Shown: piece after piece, positions 23,901 through 36,005 of the stretch
Layout: the number at the start of each line of letters is the position of its first letter
Numbering within the stretch: the stretch's first letter is position 1
NCBI GenBank assembly: GCA_000310025.1
Contig: FN649740.1
Span: 4,098,514-4,162,513, forward strand
DNA: 64,000 nucleotides
Origin: Ectocarpus siliculosus
Taxonomy: Eukaryota; Sar; Phaeophyceae; Ectocarpales; Ectocarpaceae
Direction: 5' to 3'
Notes under the pieces: generated by a model
Told to the model about the DNA's origin: nothing
The model's input: only the letters and a program-made list of their open reading frames with translations
Database searches by the model: none
Program-made: the position numbers and the translations under genes

Positions 23901-26900
23901 GGTCACCACGTGAGCACACGAACGAAAACCTCCCGACCCACGGGAATGAGTCCAGAGGGTGAGTTGCGTGCTTTGTGCATTTGGGGGAGAGCTCCAACAC
24001 TCAGCATAAGACGAAGGGTACACAAGACGAAAAGCACACGAACGCTGCTGGGGTGCTAGTATGGTGTGATCGGCGATACGCTTATTTGTGTCTACCCCCG
24101 CCCCCCGCCCCACAATACAAGGGAGGTGTCTGCTTAACGTTTGTTGTATATTAGTTTCTCGATTTTGGGGAGGACATCCAAGGGGAACTCTGTAGAGGGG
24201 GGTAGGACAGAGACACAAAAACACGGGCGAGGGTGTTCCCATTCGGGCGAGGCAAACAGGTCGGGCTGTGATGTCGCCACGCCCATCCAAGCAATCCCAA
24301 GACACGCCGTGTACCTGGCGGTCATCATGTGTCATGCGTCATGTGTCATGCATCACCCGAGGAGAAGACAGCACCGCGTGTGCTAGAGGAAAGCTATGCT
24401 ACAGTACAAGAGAGGGCGAACACAAGGTCGGTTGGCCTCCAGCAGGTAAGCAAAACGCTCGCACATCTCGGGCTTCAATTTCGTTTCGTCCTCCGAAAAA
24501 AAAAGGAAAAAAACAACAACCGACACACGACAAAAAAAACTAAAATAAAAACACGGCGCAAATGCAAAACAGGCACACCCCGAACAAAACAAAGCGCCAA
24601 CGCAACGCCTTGCTGTATGCACTGACTTGTATTGCTTGGTCCAGTCCTGCCGGCTGATGACCCCGTGCGGGTCTATGGTGATGATCCAGTTGTTATTTGT
24701 GTTGACGATGCGGCCGTCGTTGTCGGTGTACTCCTTCCCGAAGCTGCCCACCACCAGGGAGCCGTCCTTCTCCGTGGCCCACTCGAGCTTCATGCCCTTG
24801 TCCAGGTTGCCGTCCCCCTCGGGCAAGATGTACCTGACGAGGGAAGAGAACGTCAGGCGTGCAGACGTGCATGCATCGACATAGGTTGAGCGCGATTCAT
24901 GGTTGGTGAAAGCGATCGTAAGGCGGTAGTTGCACTATTGTATCCTGCTGAAGACAGACAGGACTGGCTTCTTGTCGGCCAGCTGCTTTCCGCGAAGCGA
25001 TCGATCTCACTCAACGAAGCGCCAAGACACAAGCACACACACAAAGCACGAAGGGGTCCCCTCTTCCGAAGCCCCTTCGACAACTTCGACCACCTTTGTT
25101 GTGCTCGTCACAAGTAACACATACATCAAGTCACCGTCAACAAGTGTGCTAGAAATGCTATTCAGGCGTGTATCAGCAGCGTCCCCAAACAGACCACACC
25201 TATTGGCCCTACCTCGTCCTCATCAGATACCGAGAAACATCCTCATCAAATGGACACTGGACAACTGAAGGGGTGGATATATGTCTGCCTCCTGGCGAGA
25301 GATGGCTGGGGTATCAATCTCGGGACCGTCTTCGCGAGAAATCAAGTTGATAAGTTTATGAGGAAATAGAAAAGGTACGGGATATGACCACCATAAAAAA
25401 TACCCTAACGAAAACTCTCACCCAACTTCCCCGATTGCATGTCTTATGCAACATGTGTACTTAAAACGACAACCCTGCGAGGGCTACAATACTATAATAG
25501 TACTGCAATCTCGTATGGTTCTGCCAACAGCTCTTTACCTCGGAGCCATGTGTCGCTCCCCCTGCTCCTCCAGGATCTCGAAGACAATTCCCGTGCGGTC
25601 GTCCACCGTCAGCAGCGACCTGATACACACGTGGCGCACGACACAGGGTGCATGTGCACGTACGTCAGCATGAGTGGCACATCAAATCCGACTTTCTCTC
25701 GCGAGTGAGGAAATTTCACGCAACTTGGAGGAAACACCGTTTGTCGCCACAGCAAAGTTCTCCTGGTTTCATCAAAAGTTCCAGTGCCGGGTGTCCGCAG
25801 AATGAGCTATTGCGACCAACCTGGGTACTGCTGTCCACGTGATGTTTACATATTTACGTAAGACCAAGACTTCGCATATATAGGTCGTCGTGCTGCATGT
25901 CGCCCTACACGCAACGTCAAACATCCCCGAAGGTCATACTCGCCAACAGGTTGGTTCGTTCAAAAAGCCGCCCTCGTTGTCGGGCCAGCAGCAAAAACAA
26001 CACCGTTTCTACCACGCGTCTCTAGAGACCCGTCCGGTCGCTTGCTGAGCTACCAAAAACATGTACCTGGTAACGTTTTCCCCAAACGTCAGTTTCAAGC
26101 AAAAAAATAAAATACACACGCCTCCCGACAGAGAACATTAATACCCACCCTCGGTAGTTGATGAGCTCGCTGAGCTCCATCCCCCGGCCTGCTTCGTTGT
26201 GTCCCGAGAAAAGGTCGGTGGCCTCCCCCATCTCCACCGAGAACTTCTTGGTAGCGGGGTCGCGGGTGAGCGCCGCCGCCTGCAACACGCTCCGGTACTG
26301 CTTGCCCTTGTCGTCCACCTTGGACTGGTAAGGTGTCGAGGGTGTCGCGGTAGCAGGAAGAGGGTTACGATAATTCGTTCGAAGGGGTCAGTGATGGACT
26401 GGACGTGTGTCAAGGTTTCAATGGTGTGGCGATTCAGTAAGACCGTTAAAGGAATCAAAGGGGTCAGTCATGGACTGGACGGGTGTGGAAATTTGAAGGG
26501 TGTGGTCAATCAAGCAAGAGCGTTACAAGATATTTGAAGGGGCCGGCAATGGTTTCTGAGAGGGTTGTCGTTGCGTCACATGTGAGTGGCCTAGAAGTGC
26601 CTGCCCTGAGCGGGCTCGACTTTGCCGCATCCCCCATTTCTTCCCAACCGCCCGCAGCGAAACAACGAACTCGTGCTCGCAGCTAGCACCAAACGTGCGG
26701 TCTTGTCTTCTCGGATGAGAAGCTGCGATCCGACCTTACGCAGACAAATATGGTACGTTACGAACAAATGTCTCTTACCACGCACGCCTGCAGATGCATC
26801 TCATGTTCGTTCAGCAATTCTACCGTCAGACCTTGAACATTCACCAACCACAGCGCGTTTCAAACAGAGTCAAGGCAGGATCCGATGCCTGTACCATACA

Positions 26901-29630
26901 TGTGTTCATTCAGGCGTACCCTCTTTCCTCTCAATAGAAGCACTGTCAGACCTTCAACGCTCACCAACCAACACGCTTTATTAAGACCCTCATGAACGGA
27001 TTTGAACCCACACCTTTCTCGCCATTATCCCAACGAAACTTTCAAGACCAAGGCGGCAAAAGCCTTGCATCGCATGTGCAGCAACTCTGAATAAAGCCTT
27101 CCATTCTCTACAGGTTTGACTCCTTGTGAAGCTGGCCGCGACCGAGTGGCCATACCTTCTTGTCCAGGTCCGAGATCAAAAGAATGTCCCACGTGTCCGG
27201 CTTGAAGGGCCCTCCCTCCGCCAGTGAGCTAGCCGTGGAGCCCCTGAGCTTGCCGCCGCCGCCGCCTGCGAACCTAGGCATCACTGCAGCAGCAGGGGGA
27301 TGAGAGAGATAATAGGCAGAGGGAGTAATCGTCAGGAGACAGACCGACAGACAGCAGTGCGTGCGGAAAAGAAGCAGACATAGACCGCCTACTCATAGCC
27401 GTGCATGCCGTATTCGAAATGACCTCTCATCCCCACAACGTTGGGACGGAGCACGCCGGGTGTTCACGGGATAGGGCTAGCAAACCGCCACGCGCAAAGC
27501 GCCGTGAGGTATTCGGCGAGTCGCATGACTAGGGGGTACAGAAAAAAGACGGAGACAGAGGCAGCCGTAGAGGCAAGCAGGGTAGGGAGGGGGCCCTGTT
27601 GAAACCGCCGGAGGTAAAACCTTTCGCAGGGGTAGGTGCTGTCTGCAGAAGCTATGTAGTTGTTCATGGCATAGATGACTCGGGGGCTAAGACCACCCCA
27701 TTCCAGACCGACCTTGTAGGATCTTCGTCACCAACCACAAAAGTCTTCCGGTTCTATTGAACGGGACGGAACGGCACTCTGATACCGGGCCGACACCGGT
27801 CCGGTCGCCCGGAAGAAGGACTCGCCTTTCTGTGGCGCTTGCTTTCCACATCTAAGACGGCAAGCACCATTCTGGGAAATGAAGCACGTATGCTTCGTGT
27901 TACTCTCTCAAAGCAGCCCAACTCTCCTGTTTTGTTTCACGAGTTCTGCCCAGTTTATTCTCTTCCCCCGTTGACAGAAAAAATAGTCTTGTTTCCGTCT
28001 CATGGCTCCAGATCTCCAGATACATGGAACACCCATCCGCGTGAGGCTGTGCTACAGAACAAAGAACAATTGATTGCACCCCAAGTTTCGCACGGAGACG
28101 GTGACATAGATAGCACGGCCGCCGGGGCGCGTGGAAAACGTGCGTGTTGTGAGCGCCCGCGCTTTCGTCCCAGCAAGGACAGTCTACACCTTCCTCGCAC
28201 CAGCCGGGGAAACAAGGGACGGATTTACACAAAAGCAGTTTCGTTTCGCCGGTGTTAACCCCCTTACCACGCACAGAAAATTCGGCGGTCTTGCGAAATT
28301 TCTGAAATGTAAGAAAAAGAGCGAACGACGCCTGCTGATTGGATGGTGCAGAAGTTCCATCCCTGGGCGCAAGTGCAAAGCTGCCTTCCCACTTGAGCCG
28401 TCTCTTGTCTATAATCCCTATCAATTGTCCCCTCGATTCGAGGGGACACGAGGGGACAATTGATAGGGATTATAGACAGCAACTGGCAGGAGCGTGGTAA
28501 ACGGGGCACGAAAAGGAGGTTTTCAAGACATTTCTCTAGAGGGAAAGCGAGACCTTCTAACTCAAGCCCTAGGGTGCTTGGTGCCTCCTATCAACGGTGG
28601 TCTAGGTACTTCTTCCGCGCTTGCCCCTAGTAGCGCCTTCCACCCAAGGGTAAACAGACGCGGCGCAACTTCGCTGTTGAACCGGCGGCGTAATCGCCCC
28701 GCGATTCGACCTGTTAATTACCCTCATACTCCTCCACTCTACAAGGCATCCATACTAGACTAGAGTCGTCCCTGTGTACCCTGGCACCCCCCTGGTCGAG
28801 TAGTGCAAAGGAGGAGACAATCATGCCAGTCTTCGCGAGGTAAAGCAGGTGAAGAAGATGGGGACAAAAGTGTCCCCAAAACGCGATCCAGCCCTAAAGG
28901 GGTTAATGGGAGGAACACCAATGTTTCTTCCTTTCTGACAGTCTTTTTTCTTTTTTCGGTCTGGCGAGCTGTCGACCTCGCCAATGACCCGGAAAATCGA
29001 GAAACAAGTTGCAGCTGTGTATGGATCCGGGTGTCTGCACATCACTCACCCATCCGTTTCGGCAGGGTCGACATGTGTGTTTTTTCGGCCATTGCGGCAA
29101 GATGTCGTCAGAATTCTCGGCGCAAGGTTGTCTGTCTCCGAGACACATCTCTTCCGTGAGAGAGAGCGTCTTGCGGGGAGATTCTGACGACTCTCGCTCC
29201 AACGACAACTGAAAAAAAAAGCTTGATGTCCTGACCTACTGTACCTACCGTACACAGTATCTCGGTGGCAGCCTGACAACTTTTACCTAAGGCCGGGCAG
29301 GTGGTTGTCGGAGACGTTCGCAAGACAGACAGACAGACTGCCCAATTAACAAAACTCTACTAAATGAGTACTGCCCAACCAAAAGGTCCCGCACATTGCT
29401 ATCTAGAATTTGAGAAATTGATCTGGTGCGTATTTCGCTCTCTCACCGAAAATGCCGGCGACGATGAGCAGCACGACGAGCAGGATCGTCCACTTCGACC
29501 GCACGGCCCCGCCCCCCGCCCCCGAGCCCCCGAGAGCACCCGTCCTGCTGGGCGTGGAGAATGCCCCCCTCGGTGGCGGCCTGTTGACGAACATGCTGTC
29601 GCTCTCGCCCTCTCCTTCGCCGGCTTGCAT
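20996..29630 (-). CDS. CANT1: Calcium-activated nucleotidase (CANT1/apyrase family), nine exons, complete
   Basis: Hydrolyses nucleoside diphosphates and triphosphates with calcium; in animals it is a type II membrane protein of ER/Golgi that clears UDP after glycosyl transfer. Exons (minus): 29630-29447, 27283-27156, 26324-26149, 25619-25539, 24833-24627, 23724-23583, 23015-22914, 21867-21739, 21088-20996 (TAA). Phases agree throughout and give 413 residues; human CANT1 has about 400. The start is the ATG at 29630, with an in-frame stop just upstream. A signal anchor lies at residues 47-63 (WTILLVVLLIVAGIF). Family blocks in order: WDILLISDLD, GRGMELSELI, LLTVDDRTGIVFEI, EGDGNLDKGMKLEWA, GSFGKEYT, FPGYMIHESAAWSD, FLPRRISSEKY, ETHGFSSFKF, QVVVALKSEE, MVFTLDGEVLL, GFKFEGLEIF. 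The Glu of HES, Ser of FSSFK and Glu of EGLE are positions tied to calcium in the human enzyme. The acceptor before 21867 (ACAAG) is weak but keeps frame. Confidence 0.95.
22425..22678. repeat. Foldback (inverted-repeat) element in CANT1 intron
   Basis: The left arm (22425 to about 22525) resembles the reverse complement of the right arm (about 22565-22678). Shared blocks are GCGCCGTYTGTGGC, GGGATCSACAAA, GTGCGCCAC or close variants, and GGGAGAGG. The centre is a short tandem of AACGTTTCTAGG units. The element lies in the intron between the nucleotidase exons at 21867 and 22914. It is MITE-like, with no coding capacity. Confidence 0.5.
26381..26545 (+). repeat. Minisatellite, about 76-base unit, two to three copies
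   Basis: GAAGGGGTCAGTGATGGACTGG at about 26381 recurs with few changes at about 26457, and a decayed start (GAAGGGGCCGGCAATGG) follows near 26536. Intronic in the nucleotidase gene. Confidence 0.6.
26807..26985 (+). repeat. Imperfect direct repeat in CANT1 intron
   Basis: GTCAGACCTTGAACATTCAC-CAACCA near 26824 recurs near 26945 as GTCAGACCTTCAACGCTCAC-CAACCA. This gives two copies of a unit of about 120 bases. Confidence 0.55.
27401..27528 (+). repeat. Dispersed repeat, copy 1
   Basis: Shares GACGGAGCACGCCGGG, TAGCAAA and TCGGCGAGTCGCATG, in the same order and spacing, with 54029-54168. Lies in CANT1 intron 1. Too short to classify; possibly a SINE or MITE fragment. Confidence 0.6.
28406..28478. 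repeat. Perfect 30-base inverted repeat
   Basis: Arms 28406-28435 and 28449-28478 are exact reverse complements, separated by 13 bases. An alternative inner hairpin (CCCCTCG-ATT-CGAGGGG) overlaps the loop. Intronic in the nucleotidase gene. Another short GGGGAC-GTCCCC hairpin lies at about 28859. Confidence 0.9.
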
Positions 29631-29633
29631 CAA

Positions 29634-31292
29634 TCAGTTTTTCCGCCGCTGAATCGAGTTTTTTGTGTAGCACGGCAGGCAAGCAGCACACGGGGGCGGA
29701 TTGGTTCTCTGGTTCTCTACGTGCACCCACACCACTTCTGGTGAGGAAGAGAAAGCAGAAAAAATGTCCCGCAGCGGCGGCGTGTCTGGCTCCTTGTTGT
29801 CTTCGTCGGCTGGACTTGTCTGCAAACTCCTCCTCTTCCGTTACTCCCTCCCGTTAGCAACGGTTGTTTGTTGCCCGCTTACTGTTTTGGTGTGCTGGTC
29901 TGCTGCAAGACACAGCAGCAGCGAGCGGGAGTGCAAACATGCATATGATAGTAGACAGTGATACGCATATATGCATATATGCCATGCATATGCATATATG
30001 TCATTATGCATATGCATATGCATGTATTTTTGCAGAGTCAGGGCGGGTAGGCATAGATGGTCTTTCAGGACGGAAAAACATGTAGTGTCTGCAGTGCGCC
30101 CGTCATTCGAGCCGTGCTATTAAAAGGCGGCACCATCATGGCATTGATCACCACCGCAGCGCTCTCGTCTGGTGTGTAGCGGCTAAATAAATGGTAGTGG
30201 ATTACACAGAGAAAGATAATACAGGGGTGGTCTTGCAAGATCCCACAAAACCCACGCTCTCGATCTCTCATACGCATACTGAACGCCATGTACATACTGC
30301 TGTAGCTTGGAGAGAAATGTGTTGTCGCAAGACTATGTAGATATCATTGCACGTATCGATTGGACGTCGCACCCTCTGGGTTGTGTAGTACTCGAGCTTC
30401 GGAGTTCAGCCTACATAGGAGGGTGTGCGACCACGCGATCATCATCTCCGGACATGAAATCATAAAAATAAAAAAACAAGGACATTTCGGCCGCAAAATT
30501 CCTCCGCCCTTTCGTGCGAATCTCGCGTGTCACGTGGCCTCTAAAATAGTACACTGCAGCAGCGTTCTCCAGGGACATACACCACCGCTTCCACTTCAGA
30601 GACGGGTTGGCGAGCAAGCCACGTGCCTCACAAGAGCTATCGCAGTACCAACAATGTACCGTGCACCGACACCTTTACAGTGGAGGTGGCCTTGTGTGTG
30701 CCACACGGAACATCGATCACCCCAAAATCGTGATCTTGTTCCCAAATGATTTTGCATTCGAACGGATTGATTCGAAAAGAAGTCATGCTCGCGCTCCTCT
30801 CTCGCACAGCCAGTTGGATGCCGATTGTCCATCAACATGAAAAATTCTACACCACGAATGAATCCCTCACTCTCACCTCGATGCCGCTGCCTTAGCTGCT
30901 CCACACACGACGAGCAACGCGGGTGGCGGGTGCGTGATTGGTTTCATCACACCAACCAACCTGGAGCGGACGAATAGGGGCTCCGCGAGTTTGTGTACCC
31001 TATGCATCATTACGTATCTCTCGTTGGGCGCCCAACCACCCCCAACAACCCCCAACCCCCTGACCACAGAAAACGCCTCTGCAGTAGCCGCCGGTTCGGG
31101 GTCATCGAAATTCCACCGCGTTTTCCGTTTTGTCCTTGTCCCGCCCTCTCCTCCTTTCGGCTCGTCTCCCTATAACCCATCGTAAGCGCCCAGGAGATCA
31201 AGTGCAAGTAGAAGCCGCCATACCTTCCACGCTTTTGCTGCGTGTACTTCCGAAGTTGTTAGGCTTCCGTAATCGAACTGTCCTGGGATAAA
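29634..31292. promoter_or_regulatory. Shared upstream region of two divergent genes
   Basis: About 1.66 kb separate the start codons of the minus-strand nucleotidase (29630) and the plus-strand C2 membrane protein (31293). The region must hold both promoters; no clear TATA or initiator could be assigned. It contains an ATGCATATGC-type repeat at 29963-30024. Confidence 0.45.
29963..30024. repeat. CATATGCA/ATGCATAT alternating repeat
   Basis: About 60 bases built of GCATATATGCATATGC-type purine-pyrimidine alternations, self-complementary. Confidence 0.7.
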
Positions 31293-34200
31293 ATGGCCCA
31301 GGACCACGAAATGCTCCAACTGCTGTTGAGATCCGGAGCGATGTGGGCATCCAGCCTCAACATTCCTTGGTTCCTTGCCGGAGCCGGCGTAGGCGTACCG
31401 GCTGCCGTGGGGACTGTGACCACCGGAAACAGCAAGCTTTTGAGTCTGGTGAGTGCGTGCTGCGTGTCTTGTGCTTGTAAGGTGTGTGTGTATTAATGTA
31501 CTTGATGGGTGGTACGAACGCCCACGGCGGTTGCACGAACAATAAACACAAAAAACACTCGTCACAAGCCTTTCGATGTCCCATCATCCCCACTGTGTTT
31601 AGATCCCGCACAGCTGTATCAGCACGCCATGGGTACAGAGGAAAGCCTGACAGTTCCAATCGCGTCGCTCAGTGATGCGGCCGTTTGTGGCGTGGCTCCC
31701 TGAACCAGTTAAGCAACTATTACGAAGTACCTTTTTGGTGTCTCGGGTGAATACTTGCAATGCTGTAAGCTGGGATATGCGACCACGGAAGGCGCCCGCG
31801 TCAGTTATGGTCCAGAACGGATGTTGGAAGGCACTGAGCAGAGACCGGAATGCTATTCTATTGCGAAGACACAGCAACAACAACGAGCGTCGCCGATGTG
31901 TGATTCGGCAACCTGTGTCAGCGATCTTCACCTCCCAACAAGGGCAACGCTGCCTTGGTTTGGTACAATCACCGCCTGCCATCTACCGTTGCCAAACGGT
32001 AAAACGATTGTTGTTCGTTGTTGTTTTTCTTCACATTAAACTCGTGTCAGTTGCTAATCCCAAAATCTAGCGAAGACTCGGCCCGTGGTCACAAAAATAC
32101 TAAAGCCATCAGAAGATCTAAAGAACACGCACACTATTAGCAAGAAAAGGGTACACAAGCCCGAGGAGGTACACCTACAATCCCGGCAGCACGTTTGCGT
32201 GCTCACAACTGAACTACACGCCCACACACTACAATTCGACTACAGCAGGCGGCATCACCCCCCTTGTCCCGCACTTCACCAAAATGAATGTTTGTCGACT
32301 ACAGCGTACTGCTGTCTGAAGTGCTGCCTGTACAAAAATAACACCATGGTGTATGGTGCACAACAAGCTCGGGGCATGCAGCTGCTGTCTGAAGTGCTGT
32401 CAGAATGGGTCCGTGGACATACAATGAAGAACAACCAACCAAAGCCATCATTGCAATTGACAATCGCCCGAATCTATCCAGAACATCTGTGTTAGACACA
32501 GCAGTGTAAACATCGACACTGACTAGGAATCGTTCCACATTGAAGGGGTCTTCCACGATGCAGGTACACAATTAAGGCACCCGGGTTATCGGCGCCATCT
32601 CTGCCGCGTCTCTCTACAAAACCAGTGACGTCATCACATATATCCAACACTTATTTTCAGGAAAAAAACGGAAAATATTTGACAACACAAGAGATGTTAG
32701 TCCGTGCGACACGGTTCGATGCCGTCCGCATGCTCCCGTTCCGCTGCTGCTCCGGTGCCGCTGCTCCGGTGCCGCTGCTCCGGTGTCGCTGTGGCCAGTC
32801 CTAGCACGACCAAACTCGACCCGCTCCGCTTCATACACGCTCTCGTTGCTGTCCTTCCCAGTCGGTTCCTCGCTTTCTCCCTCGTTGCACTTAGGATTCT
32901 TGGTCTGAAAATTCTCACGCCGAAGGGTCAACCAGTCCAGTCAGCTCGTCACCACCTGTCCCCTCCTCATTTGATGGCAAAACCAGGTTACTGAGACAGT
33001 ACAGCTCCCTCTAGCAAACATAGGGCCGTGTACATAGTGCCCGTCCACCTTTCTGATGGCGTCTGCCTCCGCGCACAAAGATGAGATGGGCATTGCTGCC
33101 TGCACCGACGGCCTCGAGGCCCGCGCATCTGCACCTTGTTACCTGACGCACCAGTGCCGACCCAACTCCACCACTACGCACGCCTCGCGGCGGGTGCGCC
33201 GTAGCAAGAAGGTATCGGTCCCTTGAGGGTGAGTCTAGCCCTGCTCGCTAGAAAGACCCCCCCCCCTCGCTTTGGGTCATGCCCAAGCAAAACCTTCCAA
33301 AACGATATGTCGCGCGAGGAGGAATCTCGGGGACGAGTTCTCGGGTGTTGGGTGTGGGCGCGTTTCCCCCCCAAAAGCATGAAATATTTGCAGGTGTTAC
33401 TGTTTTCTCCAAGTAGAAGTGAAGGCTGTGCACAATATTATTGCTCCAAACAGCAGCATGGCGAACCCGTAGCACACAGCCCTGTACAGCAGTAGTTCGA
33501 ACTGAGGGGCGACCGCTGTCTGTGTTTGTTCGTCCCAAAACAACAAAAGAACCACGCGGATAGGGAACCTTCTCTGTCACATCGTTGCCGTCGACTGGGC
33601 GCTTTCATTTTCCACTCTATGGAAATATATTTCAAGGTGCTGCCTGGTCTTTTTTTTTTCTCTTGCGCATGATCCGCGTTTCGTTTGCCAAACAAACACC
33701 GCCCCTTACGCCCCTACATACCCTTGTGCCCCCCCCGTCATATTTTCTTTTGCTCTCTCCTCCTACTCACCTACGGTTGCTGGTGGTCGCCTGCCAACCC
33801 GGCCGACCAACACCAACCGCAATGCATCTTCTTATCTTGCGCTATTGTTACTCAGGCCACAACCTTGGGGGGCGTGTTGGGCGGCGTCGCGGCCGACCGA
33901 CTTTCGACCACGATTTCGGAGTAAGTGGGTCACACACGGCGTGAATTATAGTGATGGTCGCTGGTCCTGTTGTACTGTAGAATTGGTGCACACCACCATG
34001 TCGAAGCGGGGCTCACGTTCTGACGTGCAGCACCCAACAGGAACTTCTCTTAACACCTGCTTATGTTTTGGTCGTTACGTATTTGTCCTTTCCGAACATC
34101 GTAGCTTGCACTCTGGAGCCCTCAATAAGACCAACTTCGGCCCTCGGTTTCTTCCGGATTCGATTATTGATAGCACCCAATTCGTGTTGATCTCTAACTT

Positions 34201-35965
34201 CGCTCATCCCTTTCCCACAGGAGCTTAGCGGGCAACGATGTCGGCGGCGGCGGCGGCGGCGGCTGCGAGTTCACCTGCTACGACGTCCTCACGAAGGGCG
34301 TGGGCCCGGCCTGCCTCCTGCTCGTCGTGCTCAGCAGGAGCATCCGCTCGGAGCCCTCAGTGGCCGTCAAGCCTGCCGCCGCCGTCGCCCTCGCTGCCCT
34401 CCTCCTGGAGCCCCTCTTCAGCGCCTACGTCCTCGGGGGCGGGGGCGCCAGCAACAGCACCGTCGCCCCTGCTGCCGCTGCCGCTGCCGCTGCCGCTACC
34501 CGGTCCGGCTTGGCCCGCTTGCTCCTGCTCCGCGACGTTCCGCACCGCGTCTTGGGTCAGGTCGGCGGCGGCGGGGGGCGGAGGAGGAGCGCCGCGGCAG
34601 CGGCGACGGCGGCTTCGGCTTCGGCGGCGGCTTCGGCGGCGGCGGCGCTGGTGGCCCGGGCGCGCTGGCTGACGGCGGGCGCGCAGCTGGTGCTCTGGGC
34701 GGCCGTGGTCCTGGCCTACGCCAACGTGTCCCTGCGGCTCTCCCGGGGTCCCCCCGGGAAGACGGTGGGCGGTTACATGTCCGCCCTACGCTCCCTCGCG
34801 GCCAAGAAGCGCGGCACCGGCGGCTGGGTGAGGATAGACCAGTGGGGCACCGGCGGGGGCGGGGGGGGCGGCGGTTGTGACGGAAGCGGCGGCGGCGGCG
34901 GGGGGGCGCGGGCGAATGGCTTGCTCGGGTCTCTGTACGAGACGCTGATGGGTGGGGGAGGGTGGGGGGGAGGCGGCCGCATCTGCCCCGAGGCTATGGC
35001 GGTGAGTCGGTAACCATGAGCGTCACACTTGTCTTGTGGAATTATAGTTGTCCTTTTATGCCTGCAGCCTCCCTCTCTCCCCGAGCGTGTGCTGGACAAT
35101 AATGGCACTGATCCAGCGGTGCTGTCCCATATAGGTACGTAGGGTCACTTATATATATATATATATAGGGGATGCTGTTCAGGTGCAGTGCTACCCAAAA
35201 TTGCTGCAGGGACTATGGCCCCGCCTATGTGTCTTGCGTGGCGTCGCGTGCGGTTCCGGAAGAGTTTTAACGGCTGCTCCTGGGCTCTTGGTATGCTTGG
35301 ATACCATCCCGACACACGTCAAAGACAACCAGAACAATCGATGTCCCAAGAGTTTCCAATGCGAAAAGAGATTTAAAAGTTTTGATGCAATTATTCAAAC
35401 CACATGGTGCTCTCCTGCCCGTCTTCTCGGCACGCCCTTGTCCGCTTGTTTGCCTGCCAACTGTCGAAAACAACGACAGCTTTGTCAGCACCAGAAGAGT
35501 TACGATGGCCCCCCGTTCGAACGGGGTGAGGTAACCGTCCGCAGCATCTACTGCTCCGGACTCGACGCCTCCATCACAGGCCGGCCTCCCTCCAACGGCA
35601 ACAGCGTCGGCGGCGTCGGCGTCGGCGGCGCGAACGGCGCCGGCGCCGGCGGTGGTTTCGCCGGAGGGGCTGATGGCGGCGGCGGCGGACTGATCGCCGG
35701 GGGTTCGTCTCGGCCGTTTTACGTGACGGTATCGCTGGGCGGCTTGACGGCGAAGACGTCTGCACGGCAGGGGTTCTCTCCGACGTTCACCGAGGTGTTT
35801 CCTTTGGGATGCGACTGTCCGATCAGGGGGGCGTATCTCACCATTGCCGTTGTCGACAGGTGAGCAAGAAGAAAATGATGGAAAGATGTTGGGGTTAGTG
35901 TTGGTGATGGTGGCGGCGGTGGTGGAAAGATGGGATAACAGAGAGAGGGAGGGAAGGAGAGAGGG

Positions 35966-36005
<40 letters not shown>

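Noticed and set aside
26990-27050. Stretch with TTTGAACCCACACC recalling a tRNA T-arm
   Set aside because: No matching acceptor stem or anticodon arm could be folded around it on either strand.
34238-34672. Ala/Ser/Pro-rich plus frame
   Set aside because: Out-of-frame reading of the GC-rich exon 3 of the C2 gene; the in-phase frame has proper hydrophobic segments and splice junctions.
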